The position numbers were made by a program, and so were the translations under genes. A stretch of DNA of 64,000 nucleotides from Cylindrotheca closterium (Eukaryota > Bacillariophyta > Bacillariophyceae > Bacillariales > Bacillariaceae): the NCBI GenBank assembly GCA_933822405.4, contig CAKOGP040001113.1, positions 224,811-288,810 on the forward strand, written 5' to 3'. The notes under the pieces are model-generated. The model saw only the letters and a list, made by a program, of their open reading frames with translations. It searched no databases and had not been told where the DNA came from. This document shows positions 42,588 to 52,771 of the stretch, piece after piece. Within the stretch, counting starts at the first letter, position 1. Each line of letters begins with the position of its first letter.

Positions 42588-45092
42588 ATGAGAACAGTGG
42601 TCGCTTCAAGTCTCTTGCCGTGTCTGCTACTCTTGTTATCGAGGTCTTTCAATCTTGTCAAGGCCGAAAAGCTTCGACGAGGCAGCGGCAAACAAAATGA
42701 CGAGATGGACGACATGTCGTTATTGACGACATTTGATGAATTTGATGCATTTGAAGCCACAAGATCCTTGAGCACGGGAATCTTACCCGAAAGAAAGACA
42801 CCTCCCTATCCATTAGGCGATTCCAAATGTGGTTTGTTGCGCAAGCAGCATCCCGGATGTATTCGGGTTTCTGCCCCAAACAAACCACCCTCAATTCCCA
42901 CGCCGCCTCCGAATTTGTTCAATGAGGAATTATCTCCACCGCCCACGACATTACCTACCACAGCACCCACGCCACTCCCAACGCTACTCCCAACGCCACC
43001 CCCAACGCCACCCCCAACGATTCTTCCGACCACCACTCCTAGCTCAGTTCCGACGGAGGTAGCCAATCGACCCTTGAATTGTGTGCAGAGCATCCAGAAT
43101 GATGGGGGTGCAGCTGAACTAACGATTGAACACACGGCAAGGTTTTACAAGGGCGATGTTCACTGCTTGTCAGTAAATGGTCAAGAAGCTTATTTTGGGT
43201 ATACTTGGACCAATCAATTTGGATTGTTTGTCAATGGTCAAAGCGTATGGGAACTTCCGTATCCACAAACGCTTGAACCCGTGTTCCGATGGACCTTTCA
43301 AGGGGACGGCAATCTGGTCATGCGAAATGAGAACGACAAAGTTCTCTGGATGACAGGGACTTGTTGCTACAGTGGCAGCCGACTCAAAGTTTCGATGGAA
43401 CGAGTGTGGATTGAAAGCCGAACGGAATCGCAATTGTGGTCCGAACCATTCTTTGTGACACCCGCCCCGTCGCCGCCACCGACTCCTCCGCCGACACGAC
43501 CTCCCACACCCCCACCGACGCCATCTCCAACCGTAAAACCTCCACCAAGTCCGCCACCGAGTCCTGGTCCCACTCGCTCTCCTACCCCGCCACCGACACC
43601 TGGTCCAACTCGTCCTCCTACTCCACTACCAACCAATCCTCCAACAAGGCCTCAAGACCAATCGTTGAGATGTGTCCAAAACGTGTCCGGAGACCAAATT
43701 ACCATTCCGATTGATGCCATCTATCGAAAGGGCGATGTGCACTGCCTCAGACAAGGCGATGGAACCGAAGCCTATTTCGGATATACTTGGTCCAACCAAT
43801 TTGGATTGTTTGTGAATGGCAGAAATGTATGGACTGCACCTGACAGCCAAGTGGCTTCGTTTGATCGATGGTCCTTCCAAGGAGATGGCAACTTGGTGCT
43901 TCGAGAGGGCGGTGGTAGGTCCATCTGGACGACGCAATCGGATGGGAACTCGAACAGTAATTTGAGAGTTTCGTCCGAGCGAGTTTGGATCGAGAGAGCC
44001 ACGGGATCTACTGCTTGGTCTCAGCCACCATACCTAGGACAACCACCGATACAACCACCCATCAGTAACGACAAGCCCAATCCACATGGCGGTTTGCAGT
44101 ATTATGCCTACTACTACCCTTGGTATCTCAGAAACAATTGGTCCAGGCACGGCTACCAGGATGAGCCCCTTTTGGGAAAGTATGGAACCAACGAAGTGGG
44201 CGTTGCCGAGCAACACATTGAATGGGCTCTTCAGACAGGCATTTCGACATGGATTGTCTCCTGGTGGGGACCAAACAGCTTGGCCATGAAGCATTTCAAA
44301 CAAGGAATGATGAATGCCCCTTCCCTCAACAAGATGAAATTTTGCATGTTGTATGAGACCGTCATCTTGGACGACCGTGGGAGTTGGCGCGATGGCTCCA
44401 AGGAAGAAGCACTGTATCGTGATTTGAGGGTGATTGTCGATGAATTCTTTAATAATCCTTCCTACCTCAAGATCAACGGTCGACCTGTGATCATCTTTTA
44501 CATTAGTCGATCTCGGATGCCGTATGAAGCAGGCTTCAATGGACCTGCAGTGATAGCCAACATGCGTCGACGATTGGGTCACAACATCTACTTTATTGCC
44601 GACGAACCGTTTTTTGATTACAATAACAAAAGTCCGGATGGCAATGAAAATGCCTTCAAGAATGGCAAGCAAGTCTTTGACGCCTACACCACGTACAATA
44701 TGTTTCAAGACAGCCGAGTCCGACGAGGAGAGACAGCGACGGATTATCAATTACGAGAATCCATGCCAGTTTGGAAGCGATGGGCCGAGAAGTTGCCACT
44801 ATTTCCCAATGTCATGCCCCAATACTACGATTTCCGTGGGCACAAGCCATTGTTGGGGAACTCGAACGACTTCATGAAGCAGCTGCGTGCAGTGGCATGT
44901 TTGCCAAGGACCAACTTCAACGGAGCACCTCACATCATGATGATTACTTCCTTCAACGAATGGTGGGAGGGTACCCAAATTGAGCCTGAAAACGGCTCTT
45001 CCAACAATTGGAACAATTATGGATTCCAGTTCATGGAGACCTTGGCAGCGTTCAAAAAGGATATCGATTCCCGTGGAACCTATTGGTGTTGA
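42588..45092 (+). CDS. GH99-like glycosidase with two bulb-type lectin domains (gene F)
   Basis: 834 residues from the ATG at 42588, chosen because it begins the signal peptide (VVASSLLPCLLLLLS); the upstream in-frame codons are leader. AEKLRRGSGKQNDEMDD and the Cys block follow. Lectin 1 is of the Cys-Cys type (FQGDGNLVM; TGTCCYSGS). A PTPPPT linker and lectin 2 (FQGDGNLVL) follow, the latter almost the same as lectin 3 of gene C, including the preceding RPQDQSLRCVQNV. GH99 has Glu791/Glu794 in NEWWEGTQIEP. Predicted secreted. Confidence 0.9.
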   Translation: MRTVVASSLLPCLLLLLSRSFNLVKAEKLRRGSGKQNDEMDDMSLLTTFDEFDAFEATRSLSTGILPERKTPPYPLGDSKCGLLRKQHPGCIRVSAPNKPPSIPTPPPNLFNEELSPPPTTLPTTAPTPLPTLLPTPPPTPPPTILPTTTPSSVPTEVANRPLNCVQSIQNDGGAAELTIEHTARFYKGDVHCLSVNGQEAYFGYTWTNQFGLFVNGQSVWELPYPQTLEPVFRWTFQGDGNLVMRNENDKVLWMTGTCCYSGSRLKVSMERVWIESRTESQLWSEPFFVTPAPSPPPTPPPTRPPTPPPTPSPTVKPPPSPPPSPGPTRSPTPPPTPGPTRPPTPLPTNPPTRPQDQSLRCVQNVSGDQITIPIDAIYRKGDVHCLRQGDGTEAYFGYTWSNQFGLFVNGRNVWTAPDSQVASFDRWSFQGDGNLVLREGGGRSIWTTQSDGNSNSNLRVSSERVWIERATGSTAWSQPPYLGQPPIQPPISNDKPNPHGGLQYYAYYYPWYLRNNWSRHGYQDEPLLGKYGTNEVGVAEQHIEWALQTGISTWIVSWWGPNSLAMKHFKQGMMNAPSLNKMKFCMLYETVILDDRGSWRDGSKEEALYRDLRVIVDEFFNNPSYLKINGRPVIIFYISRSRMPYEAGFNGPAVIANMRRRLGHNIYFIADEPFFDYNNKSPDGNENAFKNGKQVFDAYTTYNMFQDSRVRRGETATDYQLRESMPVWKRWAEKLPLFPNVMPQYYDFRGHKPLLGNSNDFMKQLRAVACLPRTNFNGAPHIMMITSFNEWWEGTQIEPENGSSNNWNNYGFQFMETLAAFKKDIDSRGTYWC

Positions 45093-45480
45093 AGTGCCTG
45101 TATCTGGATACTTCCCATGGTGTCAGTGATCCTTTGCTTGTGTGCATGATCGTTCCATACAAGCATTTATAATTCATATATGTGACAAATGTCAGTCAAG
45201 TCAGTTTTCATAGTGCGATGCACAACAAATGTCGATGAACAAATAGCGGATAGTACCTGCTACGCTTCTCCGAAGTAAAATCGGAAGAAGAATAAAGTAG
45301 TACATTTGCATTCTATTACTTTCGCGGTTCTTCGTCTCGACGAAAGGAAGATGATGTTGACCACGTCCCACGTCGATTAAAAGATTCATGTTGTGCTAGT
45401 GATTACTTTTGAAGCGCAAGAGTGAGTCAAAATCGTGTACGATGGCGAGCGTTCCACTGGCTTTTAGTTTTGTAAGCATC
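45093..45480. other. Convergent intergenic region
   Basis: 388 bp between gene F and the carrier gene. It begins with 3' sequence shared with gene D's 3' side. No gene seen. Confidence 0.4.
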
Positions 45481-46701
45481 TTAATGGGATCCCGTCGCGG
45501 GCAGACCCAACATTTGTTTCACGATATCATATACGACCAATTGACTGGTAATGATCATACCAACATGCAGTATGCGTGTAGACAATCCTCGGAAGAATTC
45601 CCCGCTTCCTCCACGCTGGTAAATATCCCCAACGGCGACGCCGAAAGGTTTGGTCGAAGAGGCAGGGTCTTCAGCAACACGACGTTTCTTCTTTTTCTTT
45701 GCTGCCTTGGTGGAAGAGTATGTTTCAGTCAAGATCATGTCTCCGGGTTGGCTCAGCAAGCAAGCAGCCAAACTGGCACAAGCTGCAGCCGAAATGGAGA
45801 CCAGCCACTTGTTGACAATTTCTAAAAAGTTTCCATAGAATTGATAGAAGAAGGTTGCCAAGACATCAAATGAAACTTGCTTTCCGAAAGTGTATGGAAC
45901 CTATAGGACAAAAGCAAGATTAGATGAGGATTCAGATTCGCATCATGGCCGAGACTAAGAGAACAAACATTCCCCCAGAGTTCAAGTATCCCCATTCTCA
46001 GGTGACATCTATTCCTTTTCTGAACATTTTCAACCTACCTGCTTGGCGAGCATGGCCAGCACTCCACCGAAAAGACTCAAGAATCCATCTTGTTCGATCA
46101 ATTTGGGCAATCCAGTCAACAAAGATTCATTCTGAAAGGACTCGTCAGTAACTTGCTTGATTCGCAAGGATTCCATGGGACACAACAAGACTGCTGCAAT
46201 GGCACCTGCCAAGATACTGGATAATAAGAAAGCAAAAGGCTCCGTGTTGGTGTTCGAGTTTTCAAACAGGGATGCGAGCAGGCTCTTCAAGATTGGCTTG
46301 GAAACCTCGTATACGCCAAACTTCATGGCACCTTCCACCCCATATCCGACTATGGTTGGCCCCAGTCCAGTCAATAGAGCTCCGGCTCCTTCGGTTTGCA
46401 CAATATCTTTAGTGACAGCCAACATGTTCTTGTCTTGATATTTCTTTGGGTCGGCCTGAATCTTGGTCTTGACCACATCAATGGGAGTGGTAATCCCGTG
46501 GGAAAAGGCGGCACAAGTTCCCCCGGCGATGAAATATCTCAAATCTATATCCTTCAAAGCGGCGGAAAGGGCAGATTTGGTAACAGCCGCACCAGCAATC
46601 CCTTCTGCTTGAACCGGTGTCGTGCTCAGCATCAACAAGGCCATCATGGAGAGGCATGATAGGATCCTTTTGGGTAATCCTAGAACGCTATTCTTTGTCA
46701 T
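45481..46701 (-). CDS. Mitochondrial carrier family protein, phosphate-carrier-like (SLC25A3 type)
   Basis: CDS is complement(join(45481..45900, 46039..46701)), 360 residues. The 138-bp intron (GTAGGT...ATAG) joins AKQ to VPYTFGKQ. The ATG at 46701 starts a targeting-like N-terminus. Three carrier repeats are visible. PIDVVKTKIQADPKKYQ carries the Px(D)xxKxKxQ signature and is very like the phosphate carrier. CPMESLRIKQVT is repeat 2 and QPGDMILTE repeat 3, with altered charges. VGYGVEGAMKFGVYEVSKP and AKQVPYTFGKQVSFD also fit phosphate carriers. Import of phosphate (or a related anion) across the inner mitochondrial membrane is inferred. Repeat 3 has a Lys/Arg-rich insertion (AAKKKKKRR). Confidence 0.8.
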
Positions 46702-47119
46702 TTTGTTCGATTTGTGTTCAAATTTGAGGTTATTGGTAGCAGTGGTGATTGATTGTGGGTGCTGCTCCCTGAAGAACAATAGTGACACGTTGATGTCTCT
46801 CCACCGACGATACTGTACGATATACGATATACGCGGTCGATAATGATGCATCTTCTCAATAGTTTGAGTCTGGCATAGATACGTCATTGGGCGACTGGAT
46901 GGACCAAAACATTGCGGGATTTGATGTGCGTGAAACAGGTCTTCTTTAGTACCAAAATCTGCCGTTTTCGCAGAAAAATTCTTCAGCGACATCAAAATCG
47001 CCAAAGCAAAAAATTGCACCGTACAGTATACCTTTACCTGCAGTGACAATGTCTGTCGTCTTCATTGACAAGAATACCAATCAAAGTATAAAGCACCTCA
47101 CTTCATCTTCCTATCAACG
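46702..47119. other. Divergent promoter region
   Basis: 418 bp between the carrier and the ankyrin gene. An open frame extends the carrier upstream but has no matching family sequence. No other feature. Confidence 0.4.
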
Positions 47120-49204
47120 ATGAATCAGAGCTTGCAGGGATACGGTGAAAATCATTACGAGGGATTCCCAAGCAGAAGTGGATACTACAACTCTGAGCAC
47201 TTTCTGCATCATCAGGAGCATCAGCTGCCGTATGCGGCATCGTACCCTGGTGTCAAACGGAGACGGTTAGCTGGGGCATCTGAACAACCTTATGGAATTC
47301 ATTACAACAATAACTACAATGTACTGCTAGGACTATGTCAATCAAATGCCTGGCTCGATGCCCTACAGTACTGGCGAGCGTATCCACAAGCAGCAATACC
47401 AAGTCGGTTGGACCAAACATCGTTCATGAGAAAACGGGGTCAATTTTCAGCAATGACAATACGGAGGGGATGCTGGAATCGAGATGGTGACTCGAAGGGT
47501 ATGAGTCCATTTGAGAAAGAGGAAACATCGCCCGCATTGTACCAACAAACAGTTTTGGGACTGATCTGTGCGTCGCCAAGTATTATTGCTGGAGATCAGG
47601 AATCACCAGCTAGAGTTCTGCTCAAGGAAATATTGCAATATTCGCCCGCACAGGTAGCCTACAGTCAAGTACAATGTGGCCATACACCTCTGCGAGATGC
47701 TATTTTGAATCCGCATTGCCCTTTTGACGTTCTGAAAATGTTACTCCAGGCGGATCAAGAGAATTGTCACCACGATTCCGAGTATCTTGCTGCTTCCTAC
47801 CAGAAAGACTCCCGGGGCTTATTGCCACTAGATCATCTCATATTGAGACTTCCATCGGATACATCTACTCGATCAGTTGATATGTTGGAAATCTTTTTGG
47901 AAACGCGACCACCAGCATCGAGTACTGCAAACGTCATTTCAAAAGTGTCACCATTGATACGCCTTTTGTCAATGGTAGATCCTGTTACGCATTCGCTTCC
48001 ATTGGATGATAGTGCCGAAGAGATGCGTCTCTGCAAGATACAACAGGTTGTTAAGTCTCTACTTCGCCACCAGCCAGAGCTCCTGTATGTTTGTTCCTCT
48101 GGAACAGGATGCTCTCCGTTTCACATTGCAGCCCGGACTTGTGGAAATTTTTTGCCCATTCTTCAGGAACTTGTCTCTGCTGATGCAAGCAATCGATTTA
48201 TGGCAATGGAAAATATCGTTGGTGATCTGCCAATCCATGTTGCATGCAGCAATGGAGCCGATTTGGACGTTTTGAAATATGTTGCATCCAATACAGCTAG
48301 CCATGATCGTCAACTGTTGTGGAGGACGACACGATTTGGATATACTCCCGCAGATTTGCTATGGCTTCATCACATTGAGGCAGGCTCGAGTTTTTCAAAG
48401 GTGCAGACGTTTCATTTGGTGCATTCCACTGCTGAAAACCGCTTCGACAAGGACAACGAATATTATGAAAAAGTGCTCCGAAATGAGGTCGATGATGCAA
48501 TGAATGGCAGTAGAAACCAGGATCATACAACAATGGAAAGAATGGAGCGAGCTAAGAATAAGTTTGGGGATCTTTTGGATAGACTATTTGTGCTTCTCTC
48601 GGCGTCGTCCTATTCGGCAGCGGAACCAAAGGATGATGGTAAACATTTGCATCAAGCATGCAATGTGAGCACACCATATGGGCACACCCTTCCATCGCCG
48701 CTTTTCAAGCTAATATTATGGATCTATAAGGACGACTTGCTGACAGTGGATGAGAATGGAAATCTCCCATTGCACTATGCGTTTGACAGTAATAGTCCTA
48801 CTCTTGAGAAGTTGTCAAAAGGGACAAACGACAGCAAAAAGAGAGAGACAAAGGAAACAACGTGCTGGAACGAGTGGGCAGAATATTGCCACGACTTGAT
48901 AAATGCTGCCCCAAGAGCGTGTGCAATGGCAGACCAGCGTGGCCAGTTGCCACTGCATTTGCTGCTCAGCAACAACCGCCCAGCGGGTTCTTCGAACTGT
49001 GCTAATCAAAAGTTGCTCCAAAGACTGCTAGTAAAGGCAATTGAGGCATTCCCAGAGAGTGCGCAGACTCGTGATCCTATATCTGGTTTGGATCCTTTCA
49101 TGCTCGCAGCCATGGGGAGCAACGAGCTTCCACTCGATACAATCTACTATCTACTTCGCGGGTGTCCGAATCTTTGCCATGTAAATAGTGATGCTGCGAG
49201 TTGA
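47120..49204 (+). CDS. Ankyrin-repeat protein
   Basis: 694 residues, single exon. The N-terminus is Tyr/His-rich with a possible nuclear signal (VKRRRLAG). Ankyrin-like units follow: GHTPLRDAIL, GLLPLDHLIL, GCSPFHIAAR, GDLPIHVACSNGADLDVLKY, GYTPADLLW, GNLPLHYAF, GQLPLHLLLSNN, GLDPFMLAAMG, each with the turn and helix pattern of the repeat, interrupted by longer segments. No enzymatic domain. A protein-interaction role is inferred. Confidence 0.8.
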   Translation: MNQSLQGYGENHYEGFPSRSGYYNSEHFLHHQEHQLPYAASYPGVKRRRLAGASEQPYGIHYNNNYNVLLGLCQSNAWLDALQYWRAYPQAAIPSRLDQTSFMRKRGQFSAMTIRRGCWNRDGDSKGMSPFEKEETSPALYQQTVLGLICASPSIIAGDQESPARVLLKEILQYSPAQVAYSQVQCGHTPLRDAILNPHCPFDVLKMLLQADQENCHHDSEYLAASYQKDSRGLLPLDHLILRLPSDTSTRSVDMLEIFLETRPPASSTANVISKVSPLIRLLSMVDPVTHSLPLDDSAEEMRLCKIQQVVKSLLRHQPELLYVCSSGTGCSPFHIAARTCGNFLPILQELVSADASNRFMAMENIVGDLPIHVACSNGADLDVLKYVASNTASHDRQLLWRTTRFGYTPADLLWLHHIEAGSSFSKVQTFHLVHSTAENRFDKDNEYYEKVLRNEVDDAMNGSRNQDHTTMERMERAKNKFGDLLDRLFVLLSASSYSAAEPKDDGKHLHQACNVSTPYGHTLPSPLFKLILWIYKDDLLTVDENGNLPLHYAFDSNSPTLEKLSKGTNDSKKRETKETTCWNEWAEYCHDLINAAPRACAMADQRGQLPLHLLLSNNRPAGSSNCANQKLLQRLLVKAIEAFPESAQTRDPISGLDPFMLAAMGSNELPLDTIYYLLRGCPNLCHVNSDAAS

Positions 49205-49581
49205 AACAGGCTTTTATCAATATGGAAATAAGCTGTGGCTTGTAGCACGTGGATTTCAAAGTAGGTTAATAAATACTATATGAAATGGATCAGTACTTGC
49301 TGAGTGTATCGATACTGGTATTAATACCTTATTGTGCCAGAATACAAACTTGCATGATTTGAGATCGCGGACAGTTTCTGTTCGAGCTTGAAAGTTGGGT
49401 TCGTCAATAATAATACGATTTTCACGGACAAACATCCTTCGTGCAACTGTTGCTCTCTTCTTTCATATTATGGCAGTCGCGTTTGCGTCCTGCAGTAGAG
49501 CAGATCTGTACAACATGTATTGCACCGGTTTCGTTGTTTGCCGCAGCTACTATTCAATAGAAAAACGAATTTATTCTTACT
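49205..49581. other. Intergenic, no gene seen
   Basis: 377 bp between two same-strand genes. Nothing recognisable beyond AT-rich sequence. Confidence 0.4.
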
Positions 49582-51165
49582 ATGGATGATGAAGCAAAGA
49601 AGAACAAGACTGATCAAAATACCTCCTCTTCTTCTGACAGTGAAGACGATGAAGGAAGCACTCAGTTTTCCGTGGATGATGAATCATCAGAGGACAATAC
49701 TGCTGGTGACGATTACGATAGCGACATGGAAGATGGCTACAGCTTCTCTGCTCACGAAACTGAGGTCCGAGAAATCGCTGCATTGCGAAAGAAGGACTTG
49801 CAAAATCCAAGCCAGTTTAGCTATGAAGGCGACTTCACAGCTGAAATCGCAGAAGAAATGATTCGAACGTTTCGACACTTTGCCTCCAAAGGAATATTTT
49901 GGGTATGTCTGTATATCGAAACCGGGTTCGAAGGTGGTGATGATGCACGCCGTCGTTTTTTCAAAGTGCTCCAAGTTGCCAATCGAGCAAGCTTATTCGA
50001 AGATATCACCATCGACATGTATGACATTGGCAATGAATTCTGCCCTTCCGGACATCTTCAGATACACCCATCATTTGAAGACAGCAATCGCTTGAAAGGG
50101 GTTCACCTAGAATGCTTCCACTTTGATTCGAGATCCATCCAACTGCTTTGCCGTGTTCTTACGCAGTCAAAAAGTCTCTGTACTCTTGGCATGACAAAAT
50201 GTGGCAACATTGATGACCCACTTCTCTGTGAAGCGCTGGTCAATTCTAACATTTCAAATCTAATAATTGATTGCAACGACCTAGGGGACGTTTCTATTGC
50301 GAACACTGTGCAAGCATTAATGGGTCATAGAACACTGAAGGAGCTGCTCGTTTTGAAGTGCAGGCACACCGCTGTTCTCTTGGATTCGGTTACAACTCTT
50401 TTGACTTCAAAGAGTTGTCGTCTCACGCATTTTCGAATTGGAAATCCATTATTCCCAAACAAAAGCGATTCGGTGCCAATTCAAAGTATCCTACAATGGA
50501 TTCGAAAGAACAAATCTCTGCAAAGCATTGCAATTCATTGTCCACTATCTGGAGATCGTCCTTTTCTCAAGCTTTTGGGCTCGGTGGCATTGCACCCAAA
50601 ACTACAACGCGTCGACGTCGATCACCGTGACATCACAATGCAAGATCTTCAGGAGGCCCGAGCCCTTCCCAGATTTCAGCGGCGCTTCGAAATAGGAAGG
50701 ATTGGGTCGAATCAAACAGTTGGTCCATATCAAGCAGCTCTCAAGGATTTCCTTGATGTTCATCCAGAAATCGTTTTGAGAAACGTTTGCTACAACGCGG
50801 AACCTATCAAACACGCAAACTTTCTTAACCATTCGGGGAGGTATTTGGTAGGACGGCGCATTCCTCTTGGACTTTGGCCCCTGGTCTTGGCAAGGATTGA
50901 AAACTGGGTTCAAAACTATTTAATGGGATATTTGGGTCTTAGATATAGATCTTTTATTTCTGGCTACGACAAGTATGGAAAAAACCTCAGAATATACAAG
51001 GCAGATGCTATCTACCATTTGTTGCATGGTCCAGCTTTTGCTGGCAGTCCAATTGCAGATGACAACTCCGCCCCCAAATCCACTAAGAAGCGAAGAATAG
51101 AGAGCAATACCAAATCCCCAACTACCTGCTCCACGTCGCCGTTTCGTAAGGTTCGAACCAAATAG
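49582..51165 (+). CDS. Leucine-rich-repeat protein with acidic N-terminus
   Basis: 527 residues, single exon. The first ~55 residues are Ser/Asp/Glu-rich. The middle (about 150-360) has irregular LRR-type units (LCTLGMTKCGNIDDPLLCEA, ISNLIIDCNDLGD, LKELLVLKC, LQSIAIHCPLSGD). The C-terminal part GRYLVGRRIPLGLWPLVLAR and DAIYHLLHGPAF recurs in a broken fragment downstream at 51250-51625. The end is basic (KKRR), a possible nuclear signal. Function unknown. Confidence 0.75.
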   Translation: MDDEAKKNKTDQNTSSSSDSEDDEGSTQFSVDDESSEDNTAGDDYDSDMEDGYSFSAHETEVREIAALRKKDLQNPSQFSYEGDFTAEIAEEMIRTFRHFASKGIFWVCLYIETGFEGGDDARRRFFKVLQVANRASLFEDITIDMYDIGNEFCPSGHLQIHPSFEDSNRLKGVHLECFHFDSRSIQLLCRVLTQSKSLCTLGMTKCGNIDDPLLCEALVNSNISNLIIDCNDLGDVSIANTVQALMGHRTLKELLVLKCRHTAVLLDSVTTLLTSKSCRLTHFRIGNPLFPNKSDSVPIQSILQWIRKNKSLQSIAIHCPLSGDRPFLKLLGSVALHPKLQRVDVDHRDITMQDLQEARALPRFQRRFEIGRIGSNQTVGPYQAALKDFLDVHPEIVLRNVCYNAEPIKHANFLNHSGRYLVGRRIPLGLWPLVLARIENWVQNYLMGYLGLRYRSFISGYDKYGKNLRIYKADAIYHLLHGPAFAGSPIADDNSAPKSTKKRRIESNTKSPTTCSTSPFRKVRTK

Positions 51166-51249
51166 GTATAGGTATATATAGATAGTTGATCAATATGAAA
51201 ATCAGCTATGTGGCTTGAACGATACAGTATAGCTTCTTTCAGTGTAATC

Positions 51250-51625
51250 GAAGATGAGGACTATCATACAACTCTCAAAAAGTTCCTCGAGATTCATCCT
51301 GAGATCTCTTGACTGTGACTTATCCACAAGCGAGGGTTTCAGATTCTGTCCAATATGCAAGTCACATGAACCAGTCTGGCGGGTACTTGCTGCGCCAGAA
51401 GAACGTACCGCTCGGCCTGTGGTCCCTGGTCTTCGCTAGAATAGAGGAGACACATGATCGGAACAACGGACGATTCCACTGCATGGGTTCTCAAAACTAC
51501 GATGCAGACGCCATTTACCTTTTGTAGCATGGTCCAGCTCTTGCACTGGCGAAGCTGACTCCCCAAAGTCCAAGAAAAAGCGAAAACGCAGACCGATAGA
51601 AACAGGATAAATGAAATCCCTAGGA
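51250..51625 (+). pseudogene. Broken C-terminal fragment of an LRR protein
   Basis: Across three frames it reads YHTTLKKFLEIHPEI, SGGYLLRQKNVPLGLWSLVF and NYDADAIYLL, then SKKKRKRR, matching in order the last third of the LRR gene just upstream. Stops and frameshifts separate the blocks. Its last part also occurs at 53955-54060. Confidence 0.75.
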
Positions 51626-51769
51626 AGATGCTCTACACGGGTATGATGCAAGTGGCAAAGCATATTGACAATAAACTTCTACATTATTGCTCCCAAACTA
51701 TATAATCACTAATCACAGTTCTTTTCTACCAAAGAATCCAACAAAGCGGAAAAGTCTGTTTCTACCTTC

Positions 51770-52531
51770 TCATCGTCCCTCTTTGGGAGCAGCCCGCAAA
51801 TCAAACGAACGCCCAGCATAGGCATCTCGGTTCTTGACTGCCTCCAGCATGGCATGAGCGATGTCCTCGCGTGGAACAGTGCGAGAGTCGGTTCCGATAG
51901 TAACATCATCATCAACTCCTGCGACTACTCTTCGTTCTCGGCGAGGTTCATTGACCAAACCTCCTGGATGGACAATGGTGTAGACCAACTTTTCTTGTTC
52001 CATGAGATAGACTTCGGTCTTGCGCTTCCACTTGACAATGTTGCCTCCAGAGAAGCTACCATCTTCATTCTGGATACGTCCCAAATTGTTAAGTGGATGG
52101 TTAGGATCGGTCCCTCCCATGGTGGAACACACCACCACATGAGTTCCATCCGGACAAGCATCTATTTGATTCTTTTGTCCCTCCCAGTCGACAACTTCAG
52201 GATCCCCATTGGGAAATCCAAAGACGGGTCGACCAGTTTCTTCGTTCGTTTCTCCAGTTGGAGCAGGCTTCGCCGAAGTGCAAATGCAAAAGGCAGCCAC
52301 GTTGTCACTATATTGATCGACAACCTTTTGGATGGCTTCTCTGTCGGTCACATCGGCGACTTGAATGCAGGAAGGATCTGGAATCCCACCAGCATCCAAC
52401 AAGGCTTGCTTGGAGGTCTCGCTTCTCACGATTCCAATAGCTTGATAATCTGGTTCCTCCAAGCATTGGCGAAAAAGGGATTGTCCAGTTTGACCACCAG
52501 CACCGCTGATGAAGACCACCTTTTTGGACAT
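51770..52531 (-). CDS. NAD(P)-binding SDR/NmrA-like protein, copy 1 (truncated at both ends)
   Basis: 253 residues from the ATG at 52531. MSKKVVFISGAGGQTGQSLF is a Rossmann dinucleotide motif (GxGGxTG) of atypical SDR/NmrA-type proteins; VVCSTMGG and YTIVHPGGL follow. Nearly identical to 54117-55040, with two differences. A two-base deletion after AAPKE shifts the frame and removes about 30 C-terminal residues. The upstream signal-peptide codons are interrupted by TAG, so the product would be cytosolic. It may be expressed or a pseudogene in progress. Confidence 0.65.
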   Translation of the reverse strand: MSKKVVFISGAGGQTGQSLFRQCLEEPDYQAIGIVRSETSKQALLDAGGIPDPSCIQVADVTDREAIQKVVDQYSDNVAAFCICTSAKPAPTGETNEETGRPVFGFPNGDPEVVDWEGQKNQIDACPDGTHVVVCSTMGGTDPNHPLNNLGRIQNEDGSFSGGNIVKWKRKTEVYLMEQEKLVYTIVHPGGLVNEPRRERRVVAGVDDDVTIGTDSRTVPREDIAHAMLEAVKNRDAYAGRSFDLRAAPKEGR

Positions 52532-52771
52532 GGCCAAAGATAGGAGCAGTAGAAAGGAAGCTTCTTGCTATCGTCGTCAATCTATAGTATACGTTGGTGA
52601 AAGTTTCTTCATCTTCTTCCACTTCCATATGAGACATGAGACAGGGCGAAACATGCAGTAGTCTGCAAAAAATCGATGATCAACTATATTGCGTCTAAAA
52701 TAGAACCTTTTTCATTCAAATTCAAATTCGATATGAGTACTGTGTAACATTTTGAATTTGTTTTACAGCTT

